Made by a program: the position numbers and the translations under genes | Notes under the pieces: generated by a model | What the model was told of the DNA's origin: nothing | The model's database searches: none | Seen by the model: the letters and a program-made list of their open reading frames with translations, nothing else | Shown here: positions 7,043 to 13,462 of the stretch, in pieces | Layout: each line of letters starts with the position of its first letter | How positions within the stretch are numbered: the first letter of the stretch is position 1 | Assembly: GCA_021818075.1 (NCBI GenBank) | Contig: JAKAFD010000008.1 | Coordinates: 3,572 to 22,595, forward strand | From: a bacterium | Lineage (GTDB): Bacteria; Patescibacteriota; Patescibacteriia; Patescibacteriales; Patescibacteriaceae | DNA: 19,024 bases | Direction: 5' to 3'

Positions 7043-7071
7043 ATTATACTACATATTGTGGGTCGCTACAA
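7043..7071 (-). promoter_or_regulatory. nrdAB promoter
   Basis: On the minus strand, TTGTAG (7071-7066), 17-nt spacer, TATAAT (7048-7043). Transcription should start near 7036, giving a leader of about 40 nt before nrdA. NrdR box 2 fills the spacer and overlaps the -10, and box 1 covers the start region, a layout suited to repression. Confidence 0.78.
7047..7062 (-). promoter_or_regulatory. NrdR box 2 (distal)
   Basis: TACTACATATTGTGGG shares ACATATTGTG with box 1 at a 32-bp distance and lies between the -35 and -10 elements of the nrdA promoter. NrdR is a Zn/ATP-cone repressor known to bind such tandem boxes ahead of RNR operons. nrdR itself is not in this window. Confidence 0.75.
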
Positions 7072-7108
7072 TACAATAAAAACGGCCTTTTGGCCACCAA
7101 CTCCCAAT

Positions 7109-7117
7109 TTATCCACA
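7109..7117 (+). promoter_or_regulatory. Perfect DnaA box upstream of the nrdA promoter
   Basis: TTATCCACA is an exact match to the high-affinity DnaA 9-mer, 38 bp upstream of the nrdA -35. DnaA is a known regulator of nrdAB in E. coli, so the position may be meaningful, but a single 9-mer could arise by chance. Confidence 0.45.
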
Positions 7118-7123
7118 GGTAAA

Positions 7124-7152
7124 TAAAAAACCGCCAAGTTACTTGACGGTTT
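7124..7152 (-). terminator. Terminator of the M23 / small membrane protein operon
   Basis: Reading leftward, AAACCGTCAAG-TAA-CTTGGCGGTTT forms an 11-bp stem with one T-G wobble, followed by a T-run. It closes the leftward transcript of the genes at 7209-8510. Confidence 0.88.
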
Positions 7153-7208
7153 ACAAATAGAGATTTCTAAGCGAAACAACAGCAGAAATTTATAATAGCG
7201 TTTTTTCA

Positions 7209-7379
7209 TTATCGGCTCATTGCACGTATTAATAATACAAATGCGATAATCAAAATGATTAAAGCGGCTATCGGATGTTCCACGGCCCAAAGAATTATGA
7301 TGAAAATTAATTGATAGACCAATGACATTAAAAATCCTATCGGCCCTGACGGCATAAATAAGTTTAGTAAAACTTCCAT
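7209..7379 (-). CDS. Small membrane protein, 56 aa (WxxEHP motif)
   Basis: A strong ribosome site (AGGAGA, 7 nt before ATG 7379) and good hydrophobic periodicity support this short gene. It encodes two closely spaced hydrophobic stretches (about residues 14-32 and 37-52) and almost nothing outside the membrane. The central motif W31-A-V-E34-H35-P36-I is shared with the next gene upstream (W30-L-L-D33-H34-P35-L), so the two look like paralogues, one short and one with an added Cys/His-rich tail. It lies 39 nt after that gene and before the terminator at 7152-7124. Function unknown. Confidence 0.75.
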   Translation of the reverse strand: MEVLLNLFMPSGPIGFLMSLVYQLIFIIILWAVEHPIAALIILIIAFVLLIRAMSR

Positions 7380-7418
7380 GGCAATCTCCTATTAAATTAT
7401 TAAATAACCGTATTTATT

Positions 7419-7808
7419 TTAACCATTTCCCCACCCATCATTGTAGAAACAATGAGCGGTGTCGCTGCATTTTTTATAGTGATAGAGACAATGAGTATGG
7501 TATTTTCTGTGATCTTCGTCGCAAACAGGACGATTAAAAATCTTATAGATGATTATAGCCACAATAGTTAGTAAGATTAGAAGTATATTTCCAACTATCC
7601 ATGCGTACGCAGAATAAATGAAAGATATGATTTTTCCGAAAAAGACAACCGCCACAACAACCAAGGCAATAAAAATTGCCGAGAAAACCATTTTGCTTAT
7701 CAATGGGTGGTCAAGAAGCCAAATGAGCGTTTTAAAGAGACAAATAATAGCAACGATGACAAAAGCGCAAGGAGCTAACTCAACAATAAGTTCGCGAAGC
7801 GTTTCCAT
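7419..7808 (-). CDS. Membrane protein with Cys/His-rich tail
   Basis: 129 aa: three probable transmembrane segments (about residues 13-31, 38-57 and 67-89), then a hydrophilic tail dense in metal-binding residues: C96, H100, H104, H106, C107, H110, C114, H119 and C120. This tail could bind Zn, Cu or Fe on one face of the membrane. The W-x-x-D-H-P motif at residues 30-35 recurs in the 56-aa protein downstream. The start at ATG 7808 is preceded by GGGGG 4 nt upstream, a G-rich leader (AATTGGGGGTAT) also found before the small membrane gene at 13607. It lies between the M23 peptidase and the 56-aa gene, same strand, probably one operon. I do not recognise the family. Confidence 0.7.
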   Translation of the reverse strand: METLRELIVELAPCAFVIVAIICLFKTLIWLLDHPLISKMVFSAIFIALVVVAVVFFGKIISFIYSAYAWIVGNILLILLTIVAIIIYKIFNRPVCDEDHRKYHTHCLYHYKKCSDTAHCFYNDGWGNG

Positions 7809-7862
7809 AATACCCCCAATTAAATTGTGAATGAACTCTTTTTATTTTTTTGAGCAATTTTA

Positions 7863-8510
7863 TCAGTAAAATTTAAAAAAATCAAGCCATTGATTGAGTT
7901 GGCTTTGGTTTTGGATGTAGCCCAAGAGAGTGATGGTTTTGCCTTTATGAATGCCCAAGTGCAGGTGTTTGCGCTCGCCGTCGGTTTCCTGGGAATAGCC
8001 TGTGCCGAGAACGGCCAGCTGTTCGCCGGCTTTGATATTTTGATTTAATTTGGCGGCGATACTCGTCAAACGCAGGTGGCCATAAATAACAGTGACATCT
8101 TGATTATTTATTTTACAAGCCTGTACGGCCACGCCGCCGTAGCCGCTGGCGATTTTTTTCAAAATTAATTTACCTTCGCAGATGGCGTAAATCGGCACAT
8201 CAATTTTTTGCTCGTCGGCCGTCGTTTCAAAATCCGTGCCGGTGTGATAACCGCTAAAGCGTTCGGGCTGAACCGGCGAAGTTTTAGGTGAAATTTTTAT
8301 GCCAAAGGGTTTTTTGGTAATCCTCGTCAGCGCATTACTAATCGGCTCGGCCAGAGTATTTTCGGTCATTGGTTGGGTCGGTGCGGTTCCGGCTGTTTTA
8401 TAAATTTGATTAGTCGGCGCCGTGGCTTGGTTAACCGCCAGCCAATAAAAAAACAAGATAAGCAGAATTATTAAGCCCAGCAACCACAGATATTTAGAAG
8501 ATTTTTTCAT
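7863..8510 (-). CDS. M23-family (LytM-type) metallopeptidase
   Basis: 215-aa membrane-anchored endopeptidase expected to cut peptidoglycan cross-bridges or stem peptides outside the cell. One N-terminal transmembrane helix (about residues 7-25) is followed by a low-complexity linker and a LytM domain with the full Zn site: H89-T-G-T-D93 (HxxxD), the YGH145L motif, and H182-L-H184 (HxH). I chose ATG 8510 because GGAGG lies 8 nt upstream; the in-frame GTG three codons earlier overlaps that ribosome site. The Shine-Dalgarno sequence is also one arm of an inverted repeat (8519-8545). First gene of the leftward cluster that includes the two small membrane proteins. Confidence 0.9.
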   Translation of the reverse strand: MKKSSKYLWLLGLIILLILFFYWLAVNQATAPTNQIYKTAGTAPTQPMTENTLAEPISNALTRITKKPFGIKISPKTSPVQPERFSGYHTGTDFETTADEQKIDVPIYAICEGKLILKKIASGYGGVAVQACKINNQDVTVIYGHLRLTSIAAKLNQNIKAGEQLAVLGTGYSQETDGERKHLHLGIHKGKTITLLGYIQNQSQLNQWLDFFKFY

Positions 8511-8518
8511 ACAAAACA

Positions 8519-8545
8519 CCTCCGACTAAATTATATCATCGGAGG
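8519..8545 (-). promoter_or_regulatory. Inverted repeat covering the M23 ribosome site
   Basis: CCTCCGA and TCGGAGG form a 7-bp stem around a 13-nt AT-rich loop; one arm contains the GGAGG used by the M23 gene. The loop contains TATAAT on the minus strand (8535-8530). Either a long transcript folds and hides the ribosome site, or this is a promoter whose transcript starts just after the loop. The sequence alone does not decide. Confidence 0.4.
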
Positions 8546-8644
8546 CGTTTTATTTCTACTGGGTAGCTGATCGAAAAATTTGGAAAACCATCTTGTTCAG
8601 TCTTTTGTAAGACTTTATACAGTAAACTCATAAGTTGAATAGTG

Positions 8645-8673
8645 TTGACAGAGCCAACGTTTTGTGATAAAAA
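8645..8673 (+). promoter_or_regulatory. Promoter for the deoxyribosyltransferase-like gene
   Basis: TTGACA (8645-8650), 17-nt spacer ending in TGA (a TGn extended -10), then TAAAAA (8668-8673). It excludes the in-frame GTG at 8664 as a start. A short hairpin AGTCTT-TTGT-AAGACT lies upstream at 8599-8614. Confidence 0.68.
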
Positions 8674-8714
8674 TTTGTAAAATAGTTTTTTCACAACTCA
8701 AAAGAGGAGAGATA

Positions 8715-9194
8715 ATGCGAAAAGTTATAACCCATGATAATATCCCTGAGTATTCAGCGTTTTTTTCTTGTTCGATGACGGGTTTAGCAGGCGATGCTAA
8801 AAATGAAATTTACGATTTCTTGTTAAGTCTTGAAAATGAATGTAAAAAAATTGTTTCCCCGACATTTCATGCCTTTATTCCTTATAGAGAGGAGGATTGT
8901 TTTGATTTTCAAAAGCCTCATGATTATTATGAGCTCGATACTATGGCTGTTAAAAAATCAAAAGTTTTTATAGTTTTTGATTTTCATCAAATGTATTCTT
9001 ATGGCGTGGGAGTTGAAGCCAAGACTGCTGATGATTCTGGCAAACCAATATTGTTAGCCAGCACTAAGCCTCAAGAACTCTCCGTTATGTTAAGAGGCAT
9101 GAGAAACATTAAAAGCATTATCCAATTAAATAGCGCCAAGCAAGAGTCAATAGATATTCTAGCGAACGCCATTAAACTCTTTTCAGAAGAATAA
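8715..9194 (+). CDS. Nucleoside 2-deoxyribosyltransferase-like protein
   Basis: 159 aa. The pattern fits the deoxyribosyltransferase / nucleotide N-hydrolase fold: an N-terminal strand with a small-residue turn (FFSCSMTG, residues 16-23), an acidic residue before the second half (E73, D75 in YYELDTMAVKKSKVFIVF), and the key loop SYGVGVE101AKTA followed by GKPILLA, in which E101 matches the catalytic Glu of the GxGxE motif. Members swap or remove bases from deoxynucleosides, or act on related nucleotides; the exact substrate cannot be read here. ATG 8715 follows an AGGAG site; the upstream GTG lies in the promoter. It is a single-gene unit with its own promoter and terminator, oriented against its neighbours, which fits an independently acquired gene. 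Confidence 0.6.
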   Translation: MRKVITHDNIPEYSAFFSCSMTGLAGDAKNEIYDFLLSLENECKKIVSPTFHAFIPYREEDCFDFQKPHDYYELDTMAVKKSKVFIVFDFHQMYSYGVGVEAKTADDSGKPILLASTKPQELSVMLRGMRNIKSIIQLNSAKQESIDILANAIKLFSEE

Positions 9195-9199
9195 AAAAC

Positions 9200-9232
9200 A
9201 CAGCCCCTCCAAAATGAGGAGGCTGTTTTTTT
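9200..9232 (+). terminator. Terminator after the deoxyribosyltransferase-like gene
   Basis: ACAGCC/GGCTGT plus CCTC/GAGG stem with one bulged A, followed by seven T residues. It ends 3 nt before the 3' end of tRNA-His on the opposite strand, so the two transcripts converge here. Confidence 0.88.
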
Positions 9233-9235
9233 ATG

Positions 9236-9307
9236 GGTGCCTATTGAGAGTTGAACTCAAGATACCGGGACCACAACCCGGCGTTTTACCGCTAAACTAT
9301 AGGCACC
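9236..9307 (-). tRNA. tRNA-His (anticodon GTG)
   Basis: A complete cloverleaf reads on the minus strand: acceptor GTGCCTA/TAGGCAC with an extra 5' G (position -1) facing C73, the identity element of tRNA-His; D-arm GTTT..AAAC; anticodon stem CCGGG/CCCGG with loop TTGTGGT; T-arm TTGAG-TTCAACT-CTCAA. A complete CCA end is not encoded (CAT follows C73), so it must be added by the CCA enzyme. Its own promoter lies 20-48 bp upstream. Confidence 0.97.
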
Positions 9308-9326
9308 ATATTTTTAATTCGTTTTA

Positions 9327-9355
9327 TTTATAACCTTTTTACCTTTAATTGTCAA
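9327..9355 (-). promoter_or_regulatory. tRNA-His promoter
   Basis: Minus-strand TTGACA (9355-9350), 17-nt spacer, TATAAA (9332-9327), with the tRNA 5' end about 20 nt further on. The -35 lies inside the last codons of the methyltransferase gene. Confidence 0.8.
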
Positions 9356-9890
9356 GGGTGTTTAGCTGATAAAAATGGATTTTTTCTTGGCCGACGGACA
9401 AAGTTTTAACGCTCTGGCAGTGGGGCAGGACAAAAACATAACTGATAACCGTGGCCGCAGGTTTGGCCTCGGCCAGTAATTTGGCTTCCAGCAGTTTCAT
9501 GGCGCCGACATTTAAGAAGCAATAAAAATAATCGGCGGCGCTCAAATCAATTTTATAAAAATCAGCCTGGCGCCAAGTGAGATTTTTTCGGCCCAGAGTT
9601 AGTAAGCGCCCCAGCAGGTAGGGCAGGAGAGCGTATTCCACCGCCACGAACTTATTATCGCCATAGAGTTTGGCCAAACGACGCGTTAGCGGCGCCGCGC
9701 CCGCGCCTAATTCGTAAAAAACTTCTCCCGACTGTAAGACTAAATTATTAATGACCGCCGTTAGTACGCGCCGCCGGCTAAAAATAAAAGGGGCGTGGCC
9801 CCTGACTAAAATATTATAAACTTGGCGGCTGCCGCTAGCAATAATGATAAATGCCAGCAACAGAAAAATTGTCCAGGCTGGAGACGGCAT
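9345..9890 (-). CDS. Membrane-anchored class I SAM methyltransferase (FAM173-like)
   Basis: 181 aa. One N-terminal transmembrane helix (about residues 7-20) is followed by a compact Rossmann methyltransferase: APF (33-35), motif I FYE60LGAGAAP, acidic strand end VAVE85Y (ribose contact), then QADFYKIDLSAADYFYCFLNVGAM and a final VISYVFVLP strand. The order (N-terminal helix, PF before motif I, L-x-E/A-K-L and F-x-x-P later) resembles the FAM173/ATPSCKMT lysine methyltransferases, whose known mitochondrial targets are ADP/ATP carrier and ATP synthase subunit c. That link is from remembered family features and is tentative. ATG 9890 starts 1 nt after the pth stop (TAATATG), so the two are translationally coupled; an upstream TTG would overlap pth. 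Confidence 0.65.
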   Translation of the reverse strand: MPSPAWTIFLLLAFIIIASGSRQVYNILVRGHAPFIFSRRRVLTAVINNLVLQSGEVFYELGAGAAPLTRRLAKLYGDNKFVAVEYALLPYLLGRLLTLGRKNLTWRQADFYKIDLSAADYFYCFLNVGAMKLLEAKLLAEAKPAATVISYVFVLPHCQSVKTLSVGQEKIHFYQLNTLDN

Positions 9891-9891
9891 A

Positions 9892-10458
9892 TTAAAGTTG
9901 TTTGAGGGCCTGGTCAATCGCTGACTCCAGCAAGTCTTTTTCGGCCGGCGGAAATTTTTTCAACACCCAGCGGCCGACGGCATTGGGCCACAGGCTACGG
10001 CGCCGCCGTTGCAGTTCCTCGGTGGCCAGCCCCAAGCGCAGGCGGCCGAAATTGGTCGTGCCTAAAGCGTCCATAATGGATTTAACGCCGTAGTGTCCGG
10101 CGGACGAGCCGCCGGTGGAATATTTATATGAACCCAAAGCGATATCCAGGTCGTCGTGAATAACCGTCAGCTTGTCGGATAAATTGGCCTCCGTCTTAAG
10201 GCGGCCTTTGTCATTGGTCGCCAATAGGTGATAATAGGCCATAATTTTTTGCACCGCCTGGCCGGAATTATTCATATAAGTTTGCGGCTTGACCAGATAA
10301 TAATCAAAACCTTTGGCGATGAGGGCGTTGAAATTTTTATCAAATTGCCAGGTTAGCTTGTCGTTGGCGGCCAACTGATCAACGGCCATAAAACCGACAT
10401 TGTGGCGGGTGCCTTGGTACTTGGTGTCTGGGTTACCCAGACCAACAATAATCTTCAT
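9892..10458 (-). CDS. pth: Peptidyl-tRNA hydrolase
   Basis: 188 aa. Frees tRNA from peptidyl-tRNA dropped by ribosomes. Start chosen at ATG 10458 because the protein begins MKIIVGLGNPDTKYQGTRHNVGF as in the family; the open frame upstream is A/C-rich repeat sequence. Expected active-site residues: N9, H19 (catalytic base), M62-N63 in TYMNNSG, and D102 in VIHDDLD. The lid motif GHNG, with Asn114 in E. coli, reads G-H122-Y123-G: the Asn that contacts substrate is replaced by Tyr. It lies between der and the methyltransferase, same strand; a TATAAT six nt before the ATG suggests it can also be made from a leaderless transcript. Confidence 0.93.
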   Translation of the reverse strand: MKIIVGLGNPDTKYQGTRHNVGFMAVDQLAANDKLTWQFDKNFNALIAKGFDYYLVKPQTYMNNSGQAVQKIMAYYHLLATNDKGRLKTEANLSDKLTVIHDDLDIALGSYKYSTGGSSAGHYGVKSIMDALGTTNFGRLRLGLATEELQRRRRSLWPNAVGRWVLKKFPPAEKDLLESAIDQALKQL

Positions 10459-10464
10459 AGATTT

Positions 10465-10492
10465 ATTATAAATAACAAATAACAAGCAACAA
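10465..10492 (-). promoter_or_regulatory. Possible pth promoter
   Basis: Minus-strand TTGTTG (10492-10487), 16-nt spacer, TATAAT (10470-10465). The predicted start falls at or next to the pth ATG (10458), which would make a leaderless mRNA. The -35 lies in low-complexity sequence, so confidence is limited. Confidence 0.4.
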
Positions 10493-10574
10493 ATAACAAG
10501 AGTAAAATTATTTGATGTTTTATCATTAAAAGTCGCGTGGAGTTTCTGTTGTTTGCTGTTTGTTGTTTGCTGTT
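10471..10574. repeat. Low-complexity inverted arms in the der-pth spacer
   Basis: Left arm (10471-10500) is built from AACAA/ATAACAA units; right arm (10545-10574) from GTTGTTTGCTG units. The arms are inverted relative to each other and can pair imperfectly (about 14 of 17 positions in the best stretch), enclosing about 44 nt. The same A/C-rich words (AGCAAACAACA) occur inside yebC at 15968-16000. Confidence 0.55.
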
Positions 10575-11957
10575 TTATTTCTTTATCCAAATTTTAATCG
10601 GCGTCCCAGTTAAATTGTACTTGTCCCTAAGCTGGTTGGCAAGAAAGCCCAGATAAGATTCGGCCAGGTTTTCGCTGGCGCCGATGCGGGCCATAAACTC
10701 CGGCGGGTTGGTGCCGGTTTGCGAAAAATAGTAGAGGCGCGGATATTTGGCGCCCTTGCCTTTAGTTGGTTTGTGTTTGGTAATACAAGTTTTGATAAAA
10801 CGATCCAATTCTTTTTGGCCAAGCTCCAGGCGGCGGTTATCGGCGATGGTTAAAATCAAATCCAGCAAGTGGGCAATCTTGGTGCGTTTTTTAGCGCTCA
10901 AAAAAATTATGGGCGCGAATTGGGCGAAAGGCAGGACGCGGTAAATATCATGGCTGTAAGTTTTGGTGTCGCGCTTGTCAATTAAGTCCCATTTGTTGGC
11001 CAGGATAATTAAACTCTTGCGCCGAGCAAAAATTTCTTCCACCAGTTTGGTTTCTTGTTTGGTCAGTGGTTCGTTAATATCCAGCACCAATAAAGCGATT
11101 TCCGCCTCGTCCAGCACTTCCAGACTTTTGGCGATGCCCAATTTTTCCAAGCCCTGGGCGTCGCGCCATTTGCGGTTAATGCCGGCGGTATCCACCAGCT
11201 TTATCGGACGATCGCGGTAAACAATCTCCGTGTCCTGCGGTTCGCGGGTGGTGTGGGGAATCGGCGAAACAATGACGCGTTCATAACCTAAAATAGCATT
11301 AAGCAAACTGCTTTTGCCGACATTGGGTTTGCCTAAGATGCAAACTTTTATCAACTCGGCGGCTGGCGGTTCGTCCGCCGTTGCTTTTTTAGCGAAAGCT
11401 TTTTGCTTGGTTAATTTTTTGATAACCAAATCCAGCAAGTCGCCGGTGGAGGCGCCGCTGGCGGCGGAAATGGTCTGCGGTTCGCCCCAGTCCAGTTGCC
11501 AGAAGCTGGCAGCCTCGGCGGCTTCGCGCTGGCTGTCCACTTTGTTGGCCACCAGCACCACCTTATCTTTGCTGGGCAGAATTTTTTTCAAAATGCCTGA
11601 CATCTGTTTGTCTTGCGCCAAGAGGCCGTCTTTATTATCCACCACGAACAAAATTAAATCGGCCCGCGTCAAGAAGTCGCGGGCTTGTTTTTGGACTTTT
11701 TCATCAATGGTGGCGGCCACCTGTTTTTTATTGGCCAACCATGACAAATCCAAAAAGCCGCCGGTATCAATCAGCTGAAAGCTGCGGCGCTGCCAGTCCA
11801 CTTGGCCGATATTAACATCGCGGGTGGTGCCGGGAATGTCGGACACGATCGCCCGCTTTTTCTCCAGCAGGCAGTTAAACAGCGTTGACTTGCCGACATT
11901 GGTGCGGCCGACAATGACCACCGTGGGTAAAACTTTTTGTAATTTTTTAGCCAGCAT
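10575..11957 (-). CDS. der: GTPase Der (EngA), ribosome assembly
   Basis: 460-aa double GTPase needed for maturation of the 50S subunit. G domain 1: P-loop G17RTNVGKS24, PGTTRD (42-47), DTGG (64-67), NKVD (138-141). G domain 2: P-loop G209KPNVGKS216, DTAG (256-259), NKWD (321-324). A KH-like domain follows to the C-terminus and ends LTGTPIKIWIKK, typical of Der. In the second domain the switch I motif is PHTTRE instead of the usual PGTTRD. It starts 3 nt after the LCP gene stop, so the two are coupled; a 116-nt repeat-filled spacer separates it from pth. Confidence 0.96.
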   Translation of the reverse strand: MLAKKLQKVLPTVVIVGRTNVGKSTLFNCLLEKKRAIVSDIPGTTRDVNIGQVDWQRRSFQLIDTGGFLDLSWLANKKQVAATIDEKVQKQARDFLTRADLILFVVDNKDGLLAQDKQMSGILKKILPSKDKVVLVANKVDSQREAAEAASFWQLDWGEPQTISAASGASTGDLLDLVIKKLTKQKAFAKKATADEPPAAELIKVCILGKPNVGKSSLLNAILGYERVIVSPIPHTTREPQDTEIVYRDRPIKLVDTAGINRKWRDAQGLEKLGIAKSLEVLDEAEIALLVLDINEPLTKQETKLVEEIFARRKSLIILANKWDLIDKRDTKTYSHDIYRVLPFAQFAPIIFLSAKKRTKIAHLLDLILTIADNRRLELGQKELDRFIKTCITKHKPTKGKGAKYPRLYYFSQTGTNPPEFMARIGASENLAESYLGFLANQLRDKYNLTGTPIKIWIKK

Positions 11958-11960
11958 AAA

Positions 11961-13454
11961 TTAGTCTAAAGTATTGTAAGAGGCATCCATGTCTTGTCCT
12001 AAAATCAGCACCAAATCCGGTTGGCTGGTAGTGGAGGAAGCGCTGGCGGCCAAATCGGCCTTGAGCCAGTCGGGCAGAGTGAACGACACATTGGCGCCGG
12101 TTTTTTTCTTAAGCATTTCCAGTGAATCTTTTTTGGCGCCGAAAGTCAGGTCGTAAATAACCGAACGTTCAAAATTTTGCCGGCTGCAGTTGCTCACACC
12201 GACAATTTTAAAATCATATTTGCCCAAATCCGTGGCCACCTTGCCGGCCAGCCCGTTAATCCAGGTGCCGTTTAAAATTTCCACCTTGGCCGCTTCGCCC
12301 TGAATTTTGCTTTTAATGGCGGCTGGCGCGCTGTCAAAAATGTGCTGGAAATAATAATCAATCTCCGAAAAGTTGCCGGTGCGCGGCATCAGGAGATAAG
12401 CGCCGTCGTAGCCGGTGGAATCCATCAACAGTCCGTCCGGCGCGTTGCTTAAAACTTTAGTGATAATATCACTCTGGTTGACGCCTTTAACCAGCTGCCA
12501 GACTTTGAGCATTTCCCAAACTTTCAAATTGGTATCCACGTTTTTATTGAGTTCGCCGATGACATTGGCAATCAGTTTGGGATTGGTCAGAGTTTCGGCT
12601 GACAGTGCTTTGGCTTTAAGCGCTTCAATTACTTTTTGCTGGCGGCGGGCGCGGGCAAAGTCCGTGCCTTCCGGTCCGAAAGCGTGGCGCGAGCGGGCGT
12701 ATTTCAAAGCGCGGTCGCCGTTCATTACCTGTTGGCCTTTGTCAAAATGCAGATGTTCAAACCGATCAACATACACCGGATTGGCTTCCTGGCCCTCGGC
12801 CGGGTAAGTGTAGTCGTCAAAAGTATTTTCCACCTCAATTTCCACGCCGCCGAAATAATCAATAATTTTTTTAAAGCCTTCAAAGTCCACGCGGGCGTAA
12901 TAATCAATCGGCGCCTGTAAAATATTGCTGACCGCCTGGCTGGTGGCCGGACCGCCCGTGCCCGGTTGCGACATTTCGGCGTAAGCGTTGACATTGTTGA
13001 TTTTGCGCCAGCCCAGATTATCCATGGGGATGGATAAATCGCGGGGGATGGACAGCATAGCCACTTTTTTGTCTTTGGTATCAATACTGAAAACGATAAT
13101 GGTGTCGGTCAGATTGGCGCCGTCGTGCCCTTCGCCGCCGATGCCCAAAAATAAAATATTGACGCGGCCGCGCTCTTCGCCCTTTAAGGGCAGGGACGAA
13201 CTTTCGGCAAAAGTTTTTATCTGGCCGATAATCGGGATTTTGTTGACCCAGGATAAATTATCTGATTTGGATAAGTTGCTGTTAACATAAAACAGAATAA
13301 ACAGGCCGATCATAAAGACCAGGACATAAATCAGGGTTTTGACAGCCTTGCGGACGATACCGTATACTTTAAAAGGCAATTTTTCCGAGAAAAATTGTCT
13401 TTTAGGGCCGTGGCCGGGAGTGAGTTCGCTTAACAGCTTATCGTCGTCGTACAT
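11961..13454 (-). CDS. LytR-CpsA-Psr (LCP) family ligase with LytR_C domain
   Basis: 497 aa. LCP proteins transfer undecaprenyl-linked glycopolymers onto the cell wall or a surface acceptor outside the membrane. Cytoplasmic N-terminus, one transmembrane helix (about 38-57), then the LCP domain from about 98: NILFLGIG, the catalytic region with LTD117T, MLSIPR138D139, KINNVNAYAE, and YARSRHAFGPEGTDFARARRQQ (the Arg/Asp-rich pyrophosphate site). A LytR_C domain (about 390-480, VEILNGTWINGLAGKVATDL) follows. It is first in the der-pth-methyltransferase transcription direction; a TATAAT lies only 8 nt before the ATG, so its mRNA may be nearly leaderless. Confidence 0.93.
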   Translation of the reverse strand: MYDDDKLLSELTPGHGPKRQFFSEKLPFKVYGIVRKAVKTLIYVLVFMIGLFILFYVNSNLSKSDNLSWVNKIPIIGQIKTFAESSSLPLKGEERGRVNILFLGIGGEGHDGANLTDTIIVFSIDTKDKKVAMLSIPRDLSIPMDNLGWRKINNVNAYAEMSQPGTGGPATSQAVSNILQAPIDYYARVDFEGFKKIIDYFGGVEIEVENTFDDYTYPAEGQEANPVYVDRFEHLHFDKGQQVMNGDRALKYARSRHAFGPEGTDFARARRQQKVIEALKAKALSAETLTNPKLIANVIGELNKNVDTNLKVWEMLKVWQLVKGVNQSDIITKVLSNAPDGLLMDSTGYDGAYLLMPRTGNFSEIDYYFQHIFDSAPAAIKSKIQGEAAKVEILNGTWINGLAGKVATDLGKYDFKIVGVSNCSRQNFERSVIYDLTFGAKKDSLEMLKKKTGANVSFTLPDWLKADLAASASSTTSQPDLVLILGQDMDASYNTLD

Positions 13455-13462
13455 ATTAGAGA

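Noticed and set aside
7066..7290. Leftward frame of 74 codons overlapping the nrdA promoter
   Set aside because: It has no ribosome site, crosses the terminator, the DnaA box and the nrdA -35, and competes with the well-supported 56-aa gene at 7209-7379.
8664..8714. GTG 8664 as start of the deoxyribosyltransferase-like gene
   Set aside because: It lies between the -35 and -10 of the promoter; ATG 8715 has a proper AGGAG site.
10459..10590. N-terminal extension of Pth (44 residues from an upstream start)
   Set aside because: It overlaps the der stop, is made of A/C-rich repeat, and the family N-terminus begins exactly at ATG 10458.
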